A stretch of 39,759 nucleotides of DNA from Bacteroidales bacterium (GCA_016286385.1 JAEESO010000022.1:1-39759), one strand, 5' to 3'; shown: positions 1 to 7,905, counted from the stretch's first letter. Notes: a model not told the origin generated them from the letters alone. Made by a program: numbers and translations.

Positions 1-1070
1 TGTAGCTGGGGAGGGCCCGGTTGCCGGGAAATGGGACATCCTTGTATTTTTCCAGAATGGCCAGGGCGTTTTTGTTCAGTTTGATGGAAACACTGTCTCC
101 GGTTTTGATGGTGGTCACTTCTATGTGATCACCTTTGACGTCAGTTTTGCGGAGGTTATCGGCATCTGAATGGCGAAGACTGGTGAGGCAGCAGAAGAGG
201 AAGATGTCACGTACTGGCTCAAGACGCATCGTTTCGCTTAGATCCAGATCCCGAATATGGGCAAGTTCCTCCTTGGTGAGATAAATGACTTTGTTCTGCG
301 TCTGTTTTAGTGTGGGCTTGAAGGTCTTAAAGGCTGGATTCACCGCATAGCCGCTGTCCCTGGCCCAGCGCAGGAACCAAGTCAGGTACTCCAACTTCTT
401 CCGGATGGTGGTATTATTCAGACCGATGCGGACTGGCTTCTTCTCTTTCTCGTCTTCTTCCTTATCCTTTTTATTGCGCGCGGGATAAATGACCTTTTCA
501 TCGCGCAGGTAGCCGACGAAACCTGTGAGCATATTTTCATCGAGTTTGGAGAGTTTTACTTTTGGGCAGAAACTCATAAGATCAGCCCGTATGGCGGCCA
601 TTTTGTCGAAGGTTGCCTCCGTCCAGGCGTTTTTCTCGCCGCATTTTTTAGTAAACTCGTCAAAGACTGAGAAGAAATCTGGCTCCTTAGGCTTTATTAC
701 AGTTTTCTTTGGCTCCGGTTCAGGACGCTTGGGTAGAATACCCGCTATACGTTCCTTGAAAGAGGCCTGAACTTCCGACGGGGTTGGAATCTTATCATTA
801 ACTTCATAGTATTGGAATACCATATCAATGGTGTCCTTGCATTTACGTAGTTCATCATTGATGGTAGTGGCTGTTTCTCCCTTTGGCCCCTTGTAGCCAG
901 GACGTACCAATTCTTCTCCCTCATCCCAGGCATCTATGAGCGCAATCTGGCATCCTGTGCCAAGATCGATTCGCTGGCTATTGAATGTCACTCTCAGTCG
1001 GATTTGGTACTTGTCCTTGTTCTTCCCATATGCGAAAAGTTTGAAAGCCGCATTGCGTTTAATTTTCATT
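1..1070 (-). CDS. Tyrosine recombinase / integrase, truncated at the window edge
   Basis: The frame is open from an ATG at 1070 to the window edge, giving about 356 residues. The N-terminal ~80 residues (MKIKRNAAFKLFAYGK, then a strand-rich stretch) look like the arm-DNA-binding domain of Bacteroidetes integrases. Residues ~115-230 form the helical SAM-like core-binding domain, interrupted by a highly charged Lys/Glu linker. The catalytic domain begins near residue 250 and shows the first catalytic arginine in SLRHSD (about residue 300). The H-x-x-R box and the tyrosine nucleophile lie outside the window. The gene sits beside a tRNA 3' fragment, as expected for an integrase next to its own att site, so it probably excises and integrates a mobile element extending leftwards. 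The family is clear; the type of element is not. Confidence 0.9.
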
Positions 1071-1202
1071 TTTCGGTTCCTCCAGAACTGTAAATCGTAT
1101 CCCAAAAATATCCCAAAAACAGTAGGAGTTAAAAAACTCCCCCTGCAAAGATACGCAATAGAAACCATTATAACAAGAGTTTCTGGAGGGTCTTGTACTT
1201 TT

Positions 1203-1224
1203 GATTCGAATCCCTCTTCCTCCG
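1203..1224 (+). other. Putative attachment site: 3' fragment of a tRNA-Ser gene
   Basis: The segment contains the T-loop signature TTCGAATC, then CCCTC (3' half of a T stem), TTCCTCC (3' half of an acceptor stem) and G, the discriminator base typical of tRNA-Ser. The matching 5' parts of a tRNA are absent upstream: the bases before the T loop do not pair as a T stem. A lone tRNA 3' end beside an integrase is the usual scar left where an element integrates into a tRNA gene. The intact tRNA-Ser would then lie at the far, left end of the element. It is not the tRNA-Ser(CGA) at 9362-9448, whose acceptor stem differs. Confidence 0.6.
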
Positions 1225-1390
1225 CGAAAGCCGGCAATCGCCGGCTTTTTGCGTCGGAAGAGGGATTCGCCCTTCGGGCGCCCTCCCTCTACGTTACCCT
1301 CTCCCCAAACCCCTCTCCTCGGGAGAGGGGCTGGCGGCAGAAGACGCCGGTTTTTGCGAAGCGCAGCCAAATCCCGGAGGAAGAGGGATT
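1207..1390. repeat. Nested inverted repeats beside the att site
   Basis: CGAATCCCTCTTCC at 1207-1220 recurs as its reverse complement at 1256-1269, enclosing a GC-rich hairpin with a T5 tail. A longer 16-base form (1209-1224) recurs inverted at 1375-1390. Between them lie small perfect hairpins such as GCCC/GGGC around TTC and CCCCTCTCC/GGAGAGGGG. The string CCCTCCCTCTACG resembles the conserved core (CCCTCCCTCTTACG) of the palindromic elements inside murE and truB. A degenerate or rearranged copy of that family is my inference. Confidence 0.55.
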
Positions 1391-1546
1391 GTGCGGTGGG
1401 AGCTAAGTTGTTTAGTCACAGTGGATTACAAGATCTTTTGGGATTACTGGTTCTCCCAAACAATCGCGTAAGTGATTGATAATCAGCAAACTAACCTCCA
1501 CCGCCAGAGGAGAACTCTTGGTGGTGGAAGGAGCGATAGAGGGTAT

Positions 1547-1837
1547 CTAGTTTTTTGAGAAGTAGGACATCAGGGCCTTCTGGTAGTCCTGAAGGGCAGT
1601 GGAGCCTTTGGGCGTGATGCGGCAGACGGTGTGGGAGCCGCGGCCGGCACCGCTTGTGGAAACCTTTATGTAGCCGGCATCCTGAAGGTTTGTGAGTTGG
1701 ACAGACAAGTTCCCGGACGTAGCCTTCGTGAGCCCCTTGAGGTATACGAAGTCCGCGTCATCCAAAGAGTCCAGAGCTGCCATTATCTTGAGCCTGAGCT
1801 CGTTGTGGAGTATGGGATTAAGGTCTTTAAACTCCAT
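1547..1837 (-). CDS. Winged-helix transcriptional regulator (HTH_34 / MarR-like), 96 aa
   Basis: The product is a single compact winged-helix domain. It has an N-terminal helix (LNPILHNELRLKIMAAL), a helix-turn-helix with recognition segment SGNLSVQLTNLQDAGYIKV, a wing rich in Gly/Ser/Thr (GAGRGSHT), and a final helix (STALQDYQKALMSYF). This matches the short PF13601-type regulators that are often paired with a membrane protein. I prefer the ATG at 1837, preceded by AGG, over the in-frame ATG at 1852. It overlaps the end of the upstream membrane-protein gene by 11 bases, which suggests translational coupling. It probably regulates its own two-gene operon, but the sequence does not prove this. 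Confidence 0.8.
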   Translation of the reverse strand: MEFKDLNPILHNELRLKIMAALDSLDDADFVYLKGLTKATSGNLSVQLTNLQDAGYIKVSTSGAGRGSHTVCRITPKGSTALQDYQKALMSYFSKN

Positions 1838-2414
1838 TTGCCTGTTTTTCAAACATATGCCCCGGAATAATCAGGGCCGATACAGCCGATACAGCTACGC
1901 AAAGCTCCTGCCATACCCAGAGGTCTCCCTGAAGGAGGAAGGCACCGATGCCGATGGTGGCGGCAACGAGACCGCCAATAATCATCGGCCTGAAGCGAAG
2001 CTCTTCACCGGTAATGAGCGCGCCAATACCCACCAGAAGGCAGATGAGGGGATTTTCGGCAATTTCATAAATATCGGCAAAACCAAAGACGAAGCCTCCT
2101 ATGCCGATTGCGCAGGCCGCAAAGATCCAGTAATCCAGCACCAGCCGGGATTTTCTGGTACGCATATGGGCTTTGTCGTGTTCCTTGCGAAGGATGATTA
2201 TCATCCAGGGTATGCCGATAGCGGGGGCGCCTGTCCACAACCATCCGGCCCACTTCTGGTCAAACAGCAGGATCAGTATGAATGCCGCTAGGTAAAAGAT
2301 GGCGGTGAGCCATCCCCAAAGCGGGAAAAGACGCGCTCCGGTTGGAACGCTGTCCATTTCTACTTTGCCCCTGGTACGGGCAATGACTTCAAGTGCGTCA
2401 AAGTTTTCTTCCAT
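1827..2414 (-). CDS. Multi-pass membrane protein of unknown function, 195 aa
   Basis: I do not recognise a named family. After a charged cytoplasmic N-terminus (~30 residues, including ARTRGKVEMD) there are about six hydrophobic segments: WGWLTAIFYLAAFILILLF, a second near IGIPWMIIIL, a charged loop RKEHDKAHMRTRKSR, then four more closely packed segments up to the C-terminus. Small winged-helix regulators and membrane proteins of this size are commonly found as gene pairs in Bacteroidetes. Here the pair overlaps by 11 bases and is likely cotranscribed. A stress or membrane-sensing role is possible, but there is no direct evidence. Confidence 0.7.
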   Translation of the reverse strand: MEENFDALEVIARTRGKVEMDSVPTGARLFPLWGWLTAIFYLAAFILILLFDQKWAGWLWTGAPAIGIPWMIIILRKEHDKAHMRTRKSRLVLDYWIFAACAIGIGGFVFGFADIYEIAENPLICLLVGIGALITGEELRFRPMIIGGLVAATIGIGAFLLQGDLWVWQELCVAVSAVSALIIPGHMFEKQANGV

Positions 2415-2441
2415 AACAGGGGCAAAGATAGTGAATTTGAA

Positions 2442-4367
2442 TTAATTGTGATTCACATATATTTCACTTTTCTTTCTGTTGTCATACTTCAGTCGGAAGA
2501 TAATCTGGGTGCCGTAGGAAGTCCCGCCGCCCGGATTGCTCTTGGTGCGTTGAAGCTTTGGATGATCGTCCTTGCCGCCGTGGCCAGAGAAGGAGAATCC
2601 GTCGTAATCGTAGGCCAGTTCTACATAGGCCCAGTTCCAGTAGGCGTCTTCAGGATCCGTAATCACGCCCACTTCCATGCCCATGCCATAATTGCACACG
2701 CCGTTTTCTCCGCCACTGGTCCAGGGTTCAAAAGCGCCGTTACTGTGCCTATAGGTAATCTGGAAGGAGGTGGGCTTATGATGAACCACCTTTACGGGGA
2801 TGGTGAACTTCACGTTGTGGTCGGTCACGCTGCGGAAGATAAGGTCAAACTCTCCTTCCGGGATACCCTTCTTGAAGTTGACATATTTGCCGTAAGGATT
2901 GTAATCCAACTTATTATAGTTCTCCGTAGCGGGGTCAATCTCTATGCCGTAACCGGTGAAAGAAGAGCCCTCGGGCTTCCAATCTTCTACCGTAAGCCAG
3001 ATGGAGTCGCTGCTCCATTCGTAGGCGGGATCATTCTCTACCAGGATAAAATCGGCGGAACTGTTTTCCATCGAAAGAGAGAATGAAGAGTATCCGGGGC
3101 CGTTGTAGAGGGTAATGTAATAAGTCATATCCGTTCCTGCGTAGCCGAAGGTCAGTTTCACCTGCTCATTCTCGGCCGATTTGGTGGCGGTGAGCTTCTG
3201 GCTGGAGGCATCCCAGCTGAACCACTCTCCGGAAGAGCCATTGCGGGTTTGGCTTTGGAGAGTGACTTTGCTCCAGTCGAAGGAGGCACCTGCAGTCCAG
3301 CTTGCCGTCAGGGTAATTGACTGGCCGGGGGCGACCCAGTTACTGGGATAATCCAGACTGAAATAATCCAGCTCTGCCACCAGTTCTTCAAGCGTTGCAT
3401 TGATGCATATGGTGTATTCGTCTCCAGGGAGATTGGTCTCAGTTTCCTGGTCCCAGATCTGGTTTTCAAATTCGAAGACAGCCAGATACTGATACTGACC
3501 GCTGTAGGCCTTGGTGCCGCTCTTCTCCTTCAGATAGAACTGGCTGCTGCCGTCCAGTTTCACGTTACCGCCCTGGCCCATATGGCAGTCAATCATATTG
3601 TCCTGCCCAAGCCTCATCGTCCCCAGCTTAGCACCTGCCCAAGGGTACTTGGTGTAGAACTCCTGGTTGATGGTGGTGAGCTTGTTGGCTACTTCCAGGG
3701 GAATTTCCCCGGAGAGCCAGCCCTGAGTCATCTGATCTTTATCCTCATCCATACATTCCACGTGGATGCACTGCTTTGTTCCGTCCATCCAGCTGGAGCC
3801 AACGTACCAGTTGGAGTATTGCTGGGGGAAATCATAGACATGAACCTCACCGCCCTTCTTTTGAATGGAATAGGTATTGTCCTTCAGTTTCTCCGCCTGC
3901 TCTATGACGTTTCCTCCGCCAGGCTCTTCCGCATCCAAGGGAAGGACCTGGGCAGTGGCGGTGGCTAGGTTCCCCTGTTGGTAAAGATCCTTTCCTTCAA
4001 CCTTCTTGACAACACCCGTGACGGTTCCTCCGGTAAAGCTTTTTGCGTCGGTTGCGGTAAAGGTTACAGTAACCTTTCCATCTGCGTCTGTTGTGGCGCT
4101 GGAAGGACTCACGCTGCCGCCGGTAGCCGAAAAGCTTATGGTTGCAGTATTGTTTTCAAAGTTAACCTCTCTTCCGCCAGGAAAAACGACCGAAAGGGTA
4201 AAGGTAAAGGTGGCCGTACCATCCTCGGCAATTTTCTTTGCAGTAGGAGAAACGGTGAGATTGTCCTCGGTCTCCTTGTTCGCATAAGTGTCCCCCTCAG
4301 GAGGCACGCATCCCGCAATCATTCCTGCCGCCAGGGCCAGGATAGGAAGAAAATGATAAAGTTTCAT
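2442..4367 (-). CDS. Large lipoprotein with an N-terminal Ig-like (Big_1-type) domain, 641 aa
   Basis: The N-terminus is a signal peptide with lipobox (LAAGMIAGC), so the mature protein is a lipoprotein anchored at Cys20. Residues ~35-145 look like an invasin-type bacterial Ig domain: TVSPTAKKIAEDGTATFTFT, then SATGGSVSPSSATTDADGKV and TVTFTATDA. The rest is rich in Trp, Tyr, Gly and Ser with predicted beta structure and no recognised enzyme motif. It may be a surface adhesin-like or glycan-contacting protein. It has its own promoter (4404-4433) although it lies 80 bases after the upstream lipoprotein gene, so it can be expressed independently of the peptide-led operon. Signal and Ig domain are clear; function is not. 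Confidence 0.75.
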   Translation of the reverse strand: MKLYHFLPILALAAGMIAGCVPPEGDTYANKETEDNLTVSPTAKKIAEDGTATFTFTLSVVFPGGREVNFENNTATISFSATGGSVSPSSATTDADGKVTVTFTATDAKSFTGGTVTGVVKKVEGKDLYQQGNLATATAQVLPLDAEEPGGGNVIEQAEKLKDNTYSIQKKGGEVHVYDFPQQYSNWYVGSSWMDGTKQCIHVECMDEDKDQMTQGWLSGEIPLEVANKLTTINQEFYTKYPWAGAKLGTMRLGQDNMIDCHMGQGGNVKLDGSSQFYLKEKSGTKAYSGQYQYLAVFEFENQIWDQETETNLPGDEYTICINATLEELVAELDYFSLDYPSNWVAPGQSITLTASWTAGASFDWSKVTLQSQTRNGSSGEWFSWDASSQKLTATKSAENEQVKLTFGYAGTDMTYYITLYNGPGYSSFSLSMENSSADFILVENDPAYEWSSDSIWLTVEDWKPEGSSFTGYGIEIDPATENYNKLDYNPYGKYVNFKKGIPEGEFDLIFRSVTDHNVKFTIPVKVVHHKPTSFQITYRHSNGAFEPWTSGGENGVCNYGMGMEVGVITDPEDAYWNWAYVELAYDYDGFSFSGHGGKDDHPKLQRTKSNPGGGTSYGTQIIFRLKYDNRKKSEIYVNHN

Positions 4368-4403
4368 AGGATATGTGTTTTTAGTTTGTTTCGTAAACTT
4401 TTA

Positions 4404-4433
4404 CAAAGTTAGAAAAGTTTATAAAATAAACAA
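4404..4433 (-). promoter_or_regulatory. Bacteroidetes promoter for the Ig-like lipoprotein gene
   Basis: On the minus strand a -33 TTG (4433-4431) is followed after 19 bases by a -7 box TAACTTTG (4411-4404), a good fit to TTTG-N19-21-TAnnTTTG. It would give a leader of about 30 bases before the ATG at 4367. Confidence 0.7.
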
Positions 4434-4447
4434 TAAGCACATATCTT

Positions 4448-6259
4448 TTATTCTTCAGGAGCGTAGAAGTATATACGGAGCATAGTTACGTATAGGGGAC
4501 CGCCGCTTTCTATGCGGAAGCCGTTATAGGAACCAACGGTAAAGTCATAGTCGTAATACTTCTCGGAGCTGGACCAGTAACCGGCCTCGGGCTGCGTTAT
4601 GACAGTTGCGGTTCCATCGGGGGCTATACCATATACGGTAGAGGTATTTTCCTTGGTGTTGGACATCTTCAGCGTCAGATGGTCAATCTCCCCCTGATGC
4701 TGCATTGAAGGCGTGGTGCAGGAGGAAAGGGTCCAGGCCGAAGAGCCGTCGGCTGAATACAAATACCCCCAGTTGGTCTTAAGGTTGCTCACGTTGAAGT
4801 ACCAGGGGAAGTATTCCTCGCCGTCTTCGGTCACCTTCCAGATGGGATCCATACTCTTGTCCAGATGCGTCTGACTGCCGTAGGAATCCACATCCGGCCA
4901 ATCAATACTCTTAGTGATGCCGATATACATTTCCTTCTGTGCATAACCGAAGTCGCTGAGACCGCTGTCGCTGTCCGGAATGGCCTTGACATAAAGAGTA
5001 TACTTGTCTGCCTCCAGTCCGGAAGGCACCTCCACGTAATACATATCGGCCATCTCACCGGTGCCCGCCACTGGAGTCAGGGACACTTTATCATAATAGA
5101 CATATTCTTCCTTTACGTCATCCCAATAATCTCCGTACCGCTGGTAATAGCACTCATATCCTGTTGCGTGATTATCGGCAGGCCAGGCAGCGGTAAAGCC
5201 TGTGCGGGGCTTGGGGGAAATGTACATAATAGGCTCCGGAAGGCCCACCACAGCGGGTTTCACATCAACGGAGAACATAGTGAGACCGCCGTCCTTGAAC
5301 GTAAGGCTGCGGCCGAGTGACGAGAGGTCCACAAGTTTGGAGAACTTGAGGTCGCTTCCACCGCGGTCAACAGTGCAGATAATGCCGAACCAGTCGTCCA
5401 ATACGCCGGGAAGGGTGCGTAGATACAGAACGGCTTCGCCATTGGAATCGGCCACAATCGGCCTGGTGGAATCTGGGTTGGAGAAACTGATATGATAGCA
5501 GTCTCCCAGCATATCTTCCATATATTGCGGAACCTCATATACGTACTGGCCGGTTTCCGGATAATAAGATATTATGTCCTCAAGCCTGCAGGCAGCTTTC
5601 AGATTGTCGCCGGTGAACCAGGTGCCAGATTTGACCTCATCACCCTCCTGCAGGCCCTTCAGGGTAATCTTTACCACAGTTCCAAGGCGTGCGAAATTGA
5701 AGGAAATGTCCGAAGGGCGTGAGCTGTACTCCGAAAAGCGTGAAACAAGCATATCGTCTGCAGTACTGTATCCGCCCGCGTATATATCCTGGTCAGGGTC
5801 TATCAATAGAGGGATACTGTCACCATTCATATAGTAAGGATTGTACGAGCAGGCCAGGTACTTGTAAGTAAAAGTATAAGTGGCCAGCTCCTCCGTAGTG
5901 AGCGTGCTTTCCCAGTAATACGGATCGAAAGTAGCCCTGAACGTGGCTATGGGGCCTCCTGCGGCAAGAGGTTCAGTGGCCACAAAATCAGATGCGCTGT
6001 CAATCTCATCTAGCCCGGGATCACTGGAAACGCCAGTTACAAACTCTTTCACATAGAGAACGTCTCCGGCTTCCCATTCCCCTTTGAAATGACCTTCAAG
6101 GTCCTGGGAGATGACGGTTTTGGTGCCTCCCACACTGGCGTGGATGGAGACGGTATGTGAACCGGCCGTAGTTTCCTGAACGGGAAGGGCCTCTTCCTTC
6201 TGGCAGGAGAGGGTGGCTGCAATCATTATGGCGGCAGCAATTATTCTCTTTGTCTTCAT
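4448..6259 (-). CDS. Fimbrillin-like lipoprotein, 603 aa
   Basis: The N-terminal signal peptide ends in a lipobox (IAATLSC), giving a surface or periplasmic lipoprotein. The following ~50 residues carry the pattern typical of Mfa/FimA-like proteins: a strand, then GGTKTVI, then a Trp-Glu-x-Gly-Asp motif (EWEAGDVLYV). The middle contains a fibronectin-like stretch (VVGLPEPIMYISPKPRTGFTAAWP) and the C-terminal ~150 residues are beta-rich. The start codon overlaps the stop of the short peptide gene upstream by one base (TGATG), so translation is probably coupled. It may be a pilus-related subunit or another surface protein. The fimbrillin-like fold is an inference from the N-terminal pattern. 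Confidence 0.75.
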   Translation of the reverse strand: MKTKRIIAAAIMIAATLSCQKEEALPVQETTAGSHTVSIHASVGGTKTVISQDLEGHFKGEWEAGDVLYVKEFVTGVSSDPGLDEIDSASDFVATEPLAAGGPIATFRATFDPYYWESTLTTEELATYTFTYKYLACSYNPYYMNGDSIPLLIDPDQDIYAGGYSTADDMLVSRFSEYSSRPSDISFNFARLGTVVKITLKGLQEGDEVKSGTWFTGDNLKAACRLEDIISYYPETGQYVYEVPQYMEDMLGDCYHISFSNPDSTRPIVADSNGEAVLYLRTLPGVLDDWFGIICTVDRGGSDLKFSKLVDLSSLGRSLTFKDGGLTMFSVDVKPAVVGLPEPIMYISPKPRTGFTAAWPADNHATGYECYYQRYGDYWDDVKEEYVYYDKVSLTPVAGTGEMADMYYVEVPSGLEADKYTLYVKAIPDSDSGLSDFGYAQKEMYIGITKSIDWPDVDSYGSQTHLDKSMDPIWKVTEDGEEYFPWYFNVSNLKTNWGYLYSADGSSAWTLSSCTTPSMQHQGEIDHLTLKMSNTKENTSTVYGIAPDGTATVITQPEAGYWSSSEKYYDYDFTVGSYNGFRIESGGPLYVTMLRIYFYAPEE

Positions 6260-6417
6260 CAGAAACTACCTCCATCTACTATGTTAACGTCGGCTATTTC
6301 ACCGGCAGTGTTTTCTTCAGAGCCAAAAGCCATTGGTACATAACTCTGGCAGATAACCCCTTCTGTTTTGAGAAAGATGACTGTGGTCATGGGGTTCTCG
6401 TAAGTTGGAACTTTCAT
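6259..6417 (-). CDS. Short peptide leading the lipoprotein operon, 52 aa
   Basis: The peptide begins MKVPTYENPMTTVIFLKTEG and continues with VICQS, then a Gly/Glu/Asn-rich acidic C-terminus. There is no signal peptide or membrane segment. The layout (short basic start, Y-x-x-P, hydrophobic strand, Cys, acidic tail) is recurrent in small Bacteroidetes proteins encoded next to lipoprotein genes; their function is unknown to me. The start at 6417 is preferred to the further upstream ATG at 6444. Its stop overlaps the start of the fimbrillin-like gene. A second peptide of the same style heads the other lipoprotein locus (19983-20123). I believe it is a real gene, from its position and similarity of design rather than from any known family. 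Confidence 0.65.
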   Translation of the reverse strand: MKVPTYENPMTTVIFLKTEGVICQSYVPMAFGSEENTAGEIADVNIVDGGSF

Positions 6418-6469
6418 AATGATACAGCTTTTTAATCTTTGCAAATTTCGGAAAAACCTTACGTTTGGG

Positions 6470-6489
6470 ATTACTCAATTTTGAGTAAT
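6470..6489. promoter_or_regulatory. Perfect 20-bp palindrome between divergent genes (candidate operator)
   Basis: ATTACTCAATTTTGAGTAAT is a perfect inverted repeat lying between the peptide/lipoprotein operon (minus) and the TPR/LuxR regulator gene (plus). Symmetry and location fit a binding site for a dimeric regulator, possibly the LuxR-type protein next door. It has no T-tract of the kind a terminator would need. Confidence 0.5.
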
Positions 6490-6546
6490 TTGGGCCGCAG
6501 AAGTTACTTAAAACAGACTTTTTTTACATTAATCGGCCGATTTGAC

Positions 6547-6554
6547 TATCTTTG
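6547..6554 (+). promoter_or_regulatory. -7 promoter box immediately before the TPR/LuxR regulator gene
   Basis: TATCTTTG fits the TAnnTTTG consensus, but no good -33 TTG is present at the usual spacing. Only four bases separate the box from the ATG at 6559, so the mRNA would be leaderless or almost so. Confidence 0.55.
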
Positions 6555-6558
6555 TACT

Positions 6559-7905
6559 ATGTATCGAATAGTACTGCTACTACTCCTCAATGCTTCATTG
6601 CTGGGCGATGCGGCAAAGGATATTGCTTCCCAGCATTTTGACTCGGCAATGGAAAAAGCCATCACGGCTTTGGAAGCTGCAAGGGCCGATGAAGACCATC
6701 TTCTTGAGGTGCAGGCCCTGTCCACAATAGTTGGCGTGGACATCATGACAAGCAGGGATGCCGATGCCTGGGAAAAGGCACTGGAGGCAGAGGCTATCGC
6801 CCGTGAGTATGGCTACAGGGAGGAATTATCGGCAATCCTCATCTCCAAGGCAAAACTTTGCTCTTATGCCGAGATTTCCCCGGAGACCGGCCGTAACGAC
6901 GAGGGCCTCGAATACGCCAATGAGGCTCTTGCCCTGGCGCAGGAAGCCGATGCCGTAGAGCGGCAGTGTGAGGCCTGCTATGTGATAGCATCCCTCTACA
7001 TCAACAAAAACCGTTGGAACAATCCCATAGATGCAGACATTTACCGCACTGCCGGGGAGTTCCTGGACAGGGGACAGGCCCTGGCCGATACGTATGACCT
7101 TCCGCGTCTGAAGCGCAACGGCATCCTCTTCCGTTCCCGCTGGTTCCAGCAGGGAGACAGAAATGAGGAAGCCATAAAGTATTTCGAGCAGGTACGTGCA
7201 ACCCTAAAGGAGACGGACCACCTCACTGCATCGGCCCTGGACGACCGTCTGGTACGTTTGTATACCCGCACCGGTGCACCGCAGAAGGCGCTTGATACGC
7301 ACGATGATTACGTGTTTCATATTCAAAAGTATATTCAGCAGAAGGAAGATGAAACGCTTCAGGAGATGGAAACCCGCTTTGAGGTTCAGGAAAAGGAACG
7401 TAAGTTGGAGCGGAACAGATATCAGATTGCCGTGCTGATACTCGCACTCCTTCTTGCCGTGACGGTAATCACCGTTATCGGCATACATCTCAAGAAGGCC
7501 CGGCGCCGCAACGAGGAGTTGAGAAAGATCAGCGATTCCAGGGCTCAGATTATAAAAATCCTTTCAGGAGATATTAATAACCGTAATGCCGAAGACATCA
7601 GCGCCGACGTTACCAAATACGTGGACGACATACTTTTGGAAAGGAGCAAACGGATTGCCGATATAGGCCTCAGTCAGCGTGAAATACAGATTATCAGGCT
7701 TAGCGCCGAAGGCCTTACTGCGGCGGAGATTGCCGAGCGGACATATCTGAGCGTCCATACGGTCAATACCCATCGTCGCCGCATATACAGCAAGATGGAT
7801 GTGCGCAATGTGGCCGACCTTATCCACAAGGCCACAGAACTGGGGCCACAGAACTGGGAATACTATAAAAAAGAGAGGCCGATTGTTTGGTCTCTCTTTG
7901 GGTAG
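6559..7905 (+). CDS. Membrane-anchored TPR protein with C-terminal LuxR-type HTH, 448 aa
   Basis: The product starts with a hydrophobic signal-anchor (MYRIVLLLLLNASLLG). It continues with ~270 residues of helical TPR-like repeats (for example FDSAMEKAITALEAA and NEEAIKYFEQVRATLKE), a transmembrane helix near residues 288-312 (IAVLILALLLAVTVITVIGI), a basic coiled linker, and a LuxR/GerE helix-turn-helix at ~371-435 (LSQREIQIIRLSAEGLTAAEIAE, then LSVHTVNTHRRRIYSKM). There is no kinase or receiver domain, so it would act as a one-component regulator with a periplasmic sensor and cytoplasmic DNA-binding end. Divergence from the lipoprotein operon suggests it controls that operon. The ATG at 6559 is chosen because the signal-anchor starts there; a longer frame begins at 6439. 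The stop overlaps the 3' end of the opposing tRNA-Val. Confidence 0.85.
   Translation: MYRIVLLLLLNASLLGDAAKDIASQHFDSAMEKAITALEAARADEDHLLEVQALSTIVGVDIMTSRDADAWEKALEAEAIAREYGYREELSAILISKAKLCSYAEISPETGRNDEGLEYANEALALAQEADAVERQCEACYVIASLYINKNRWNNPIDADIYRTAGEFLDRGQALADTYDLPRLKRNGILFRSRWFQQGDRNEEAIKYFEQVRATLKETDHLTASALDDRLVRLYTRTGAPQKALDTHDDYVFHIQKYIQQKEDETLQEMETRFEVQEKERKLERNRYQIAVLILALLLAVTVITVIGIHLKKARRRNEELRKISDSRAQIIKILSGDINNRNAEDISADVTKYVDDILLERSKRIADIGLSQREIQIIRLSAEGLTAAEIAERTYLSVHTVNTHRRRIYSKMDVRNVADLIHKATELGPQNWEYYKKERPIVWSLFG
7867..7899 (-). terminator. Intrinsic terminator for tRNA-Val, inside the regulator's coding end
   Basis: Read on the minus strand, AAAGAGAGACC and GGCCTCTCTTT form an 11-bp stem (one wobble) around an 8-base loop, followed by a T-rich run (six Ts including the stem's last two). 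It lies just past the tRNA 3' end and within the last dozen codons of the opposing regulator gene. Confidence 0.75.

Larger units (their letters stand above)
1071..1546. other. Gene-free stretch: att site region, nested inverted repeats and hairpins
   Basis: I see no convincing gene in these ~475 bases; the open frames present are GC-rich shadows of inverted repeats. The stretch holds, in order: an 11-bp tandem repeat TATCCCAAAAA (1098-1108 and 1109-1119); a GGAGTT/AACTCC hairpin (1125-1140); a tRNA-like 3' end (1203-1224); a hairpin AGCCGGC/GCCGGCT followed by T5 (about 1229-1250); a cluster of inverted repeats to 1390; and an imperfect hairpin at about 1497-1530. Confidence 0.7.

Noticed and set aside
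1098..1119. CRISPR-like or iteron-like tandem repeat
   Set aside because: Only two 11-bp copies with no spacers and no cas genes. Integrase arm sites are more likely, and I see no CRISPR array in the window.
1207..1390. Retron msr/msd or structured RNA gene
   Set aside because: There is no reverse transcriptase nearby, and the hairpins are explained as well by repeat copies around an att site.
936..1479. Overlapping open frames around the att site on both strands
   Set aside because: They cross the integrase start and the GC-rich inverted repeats and look like low-complexity translation (RREEG, PLLGRGAGG).
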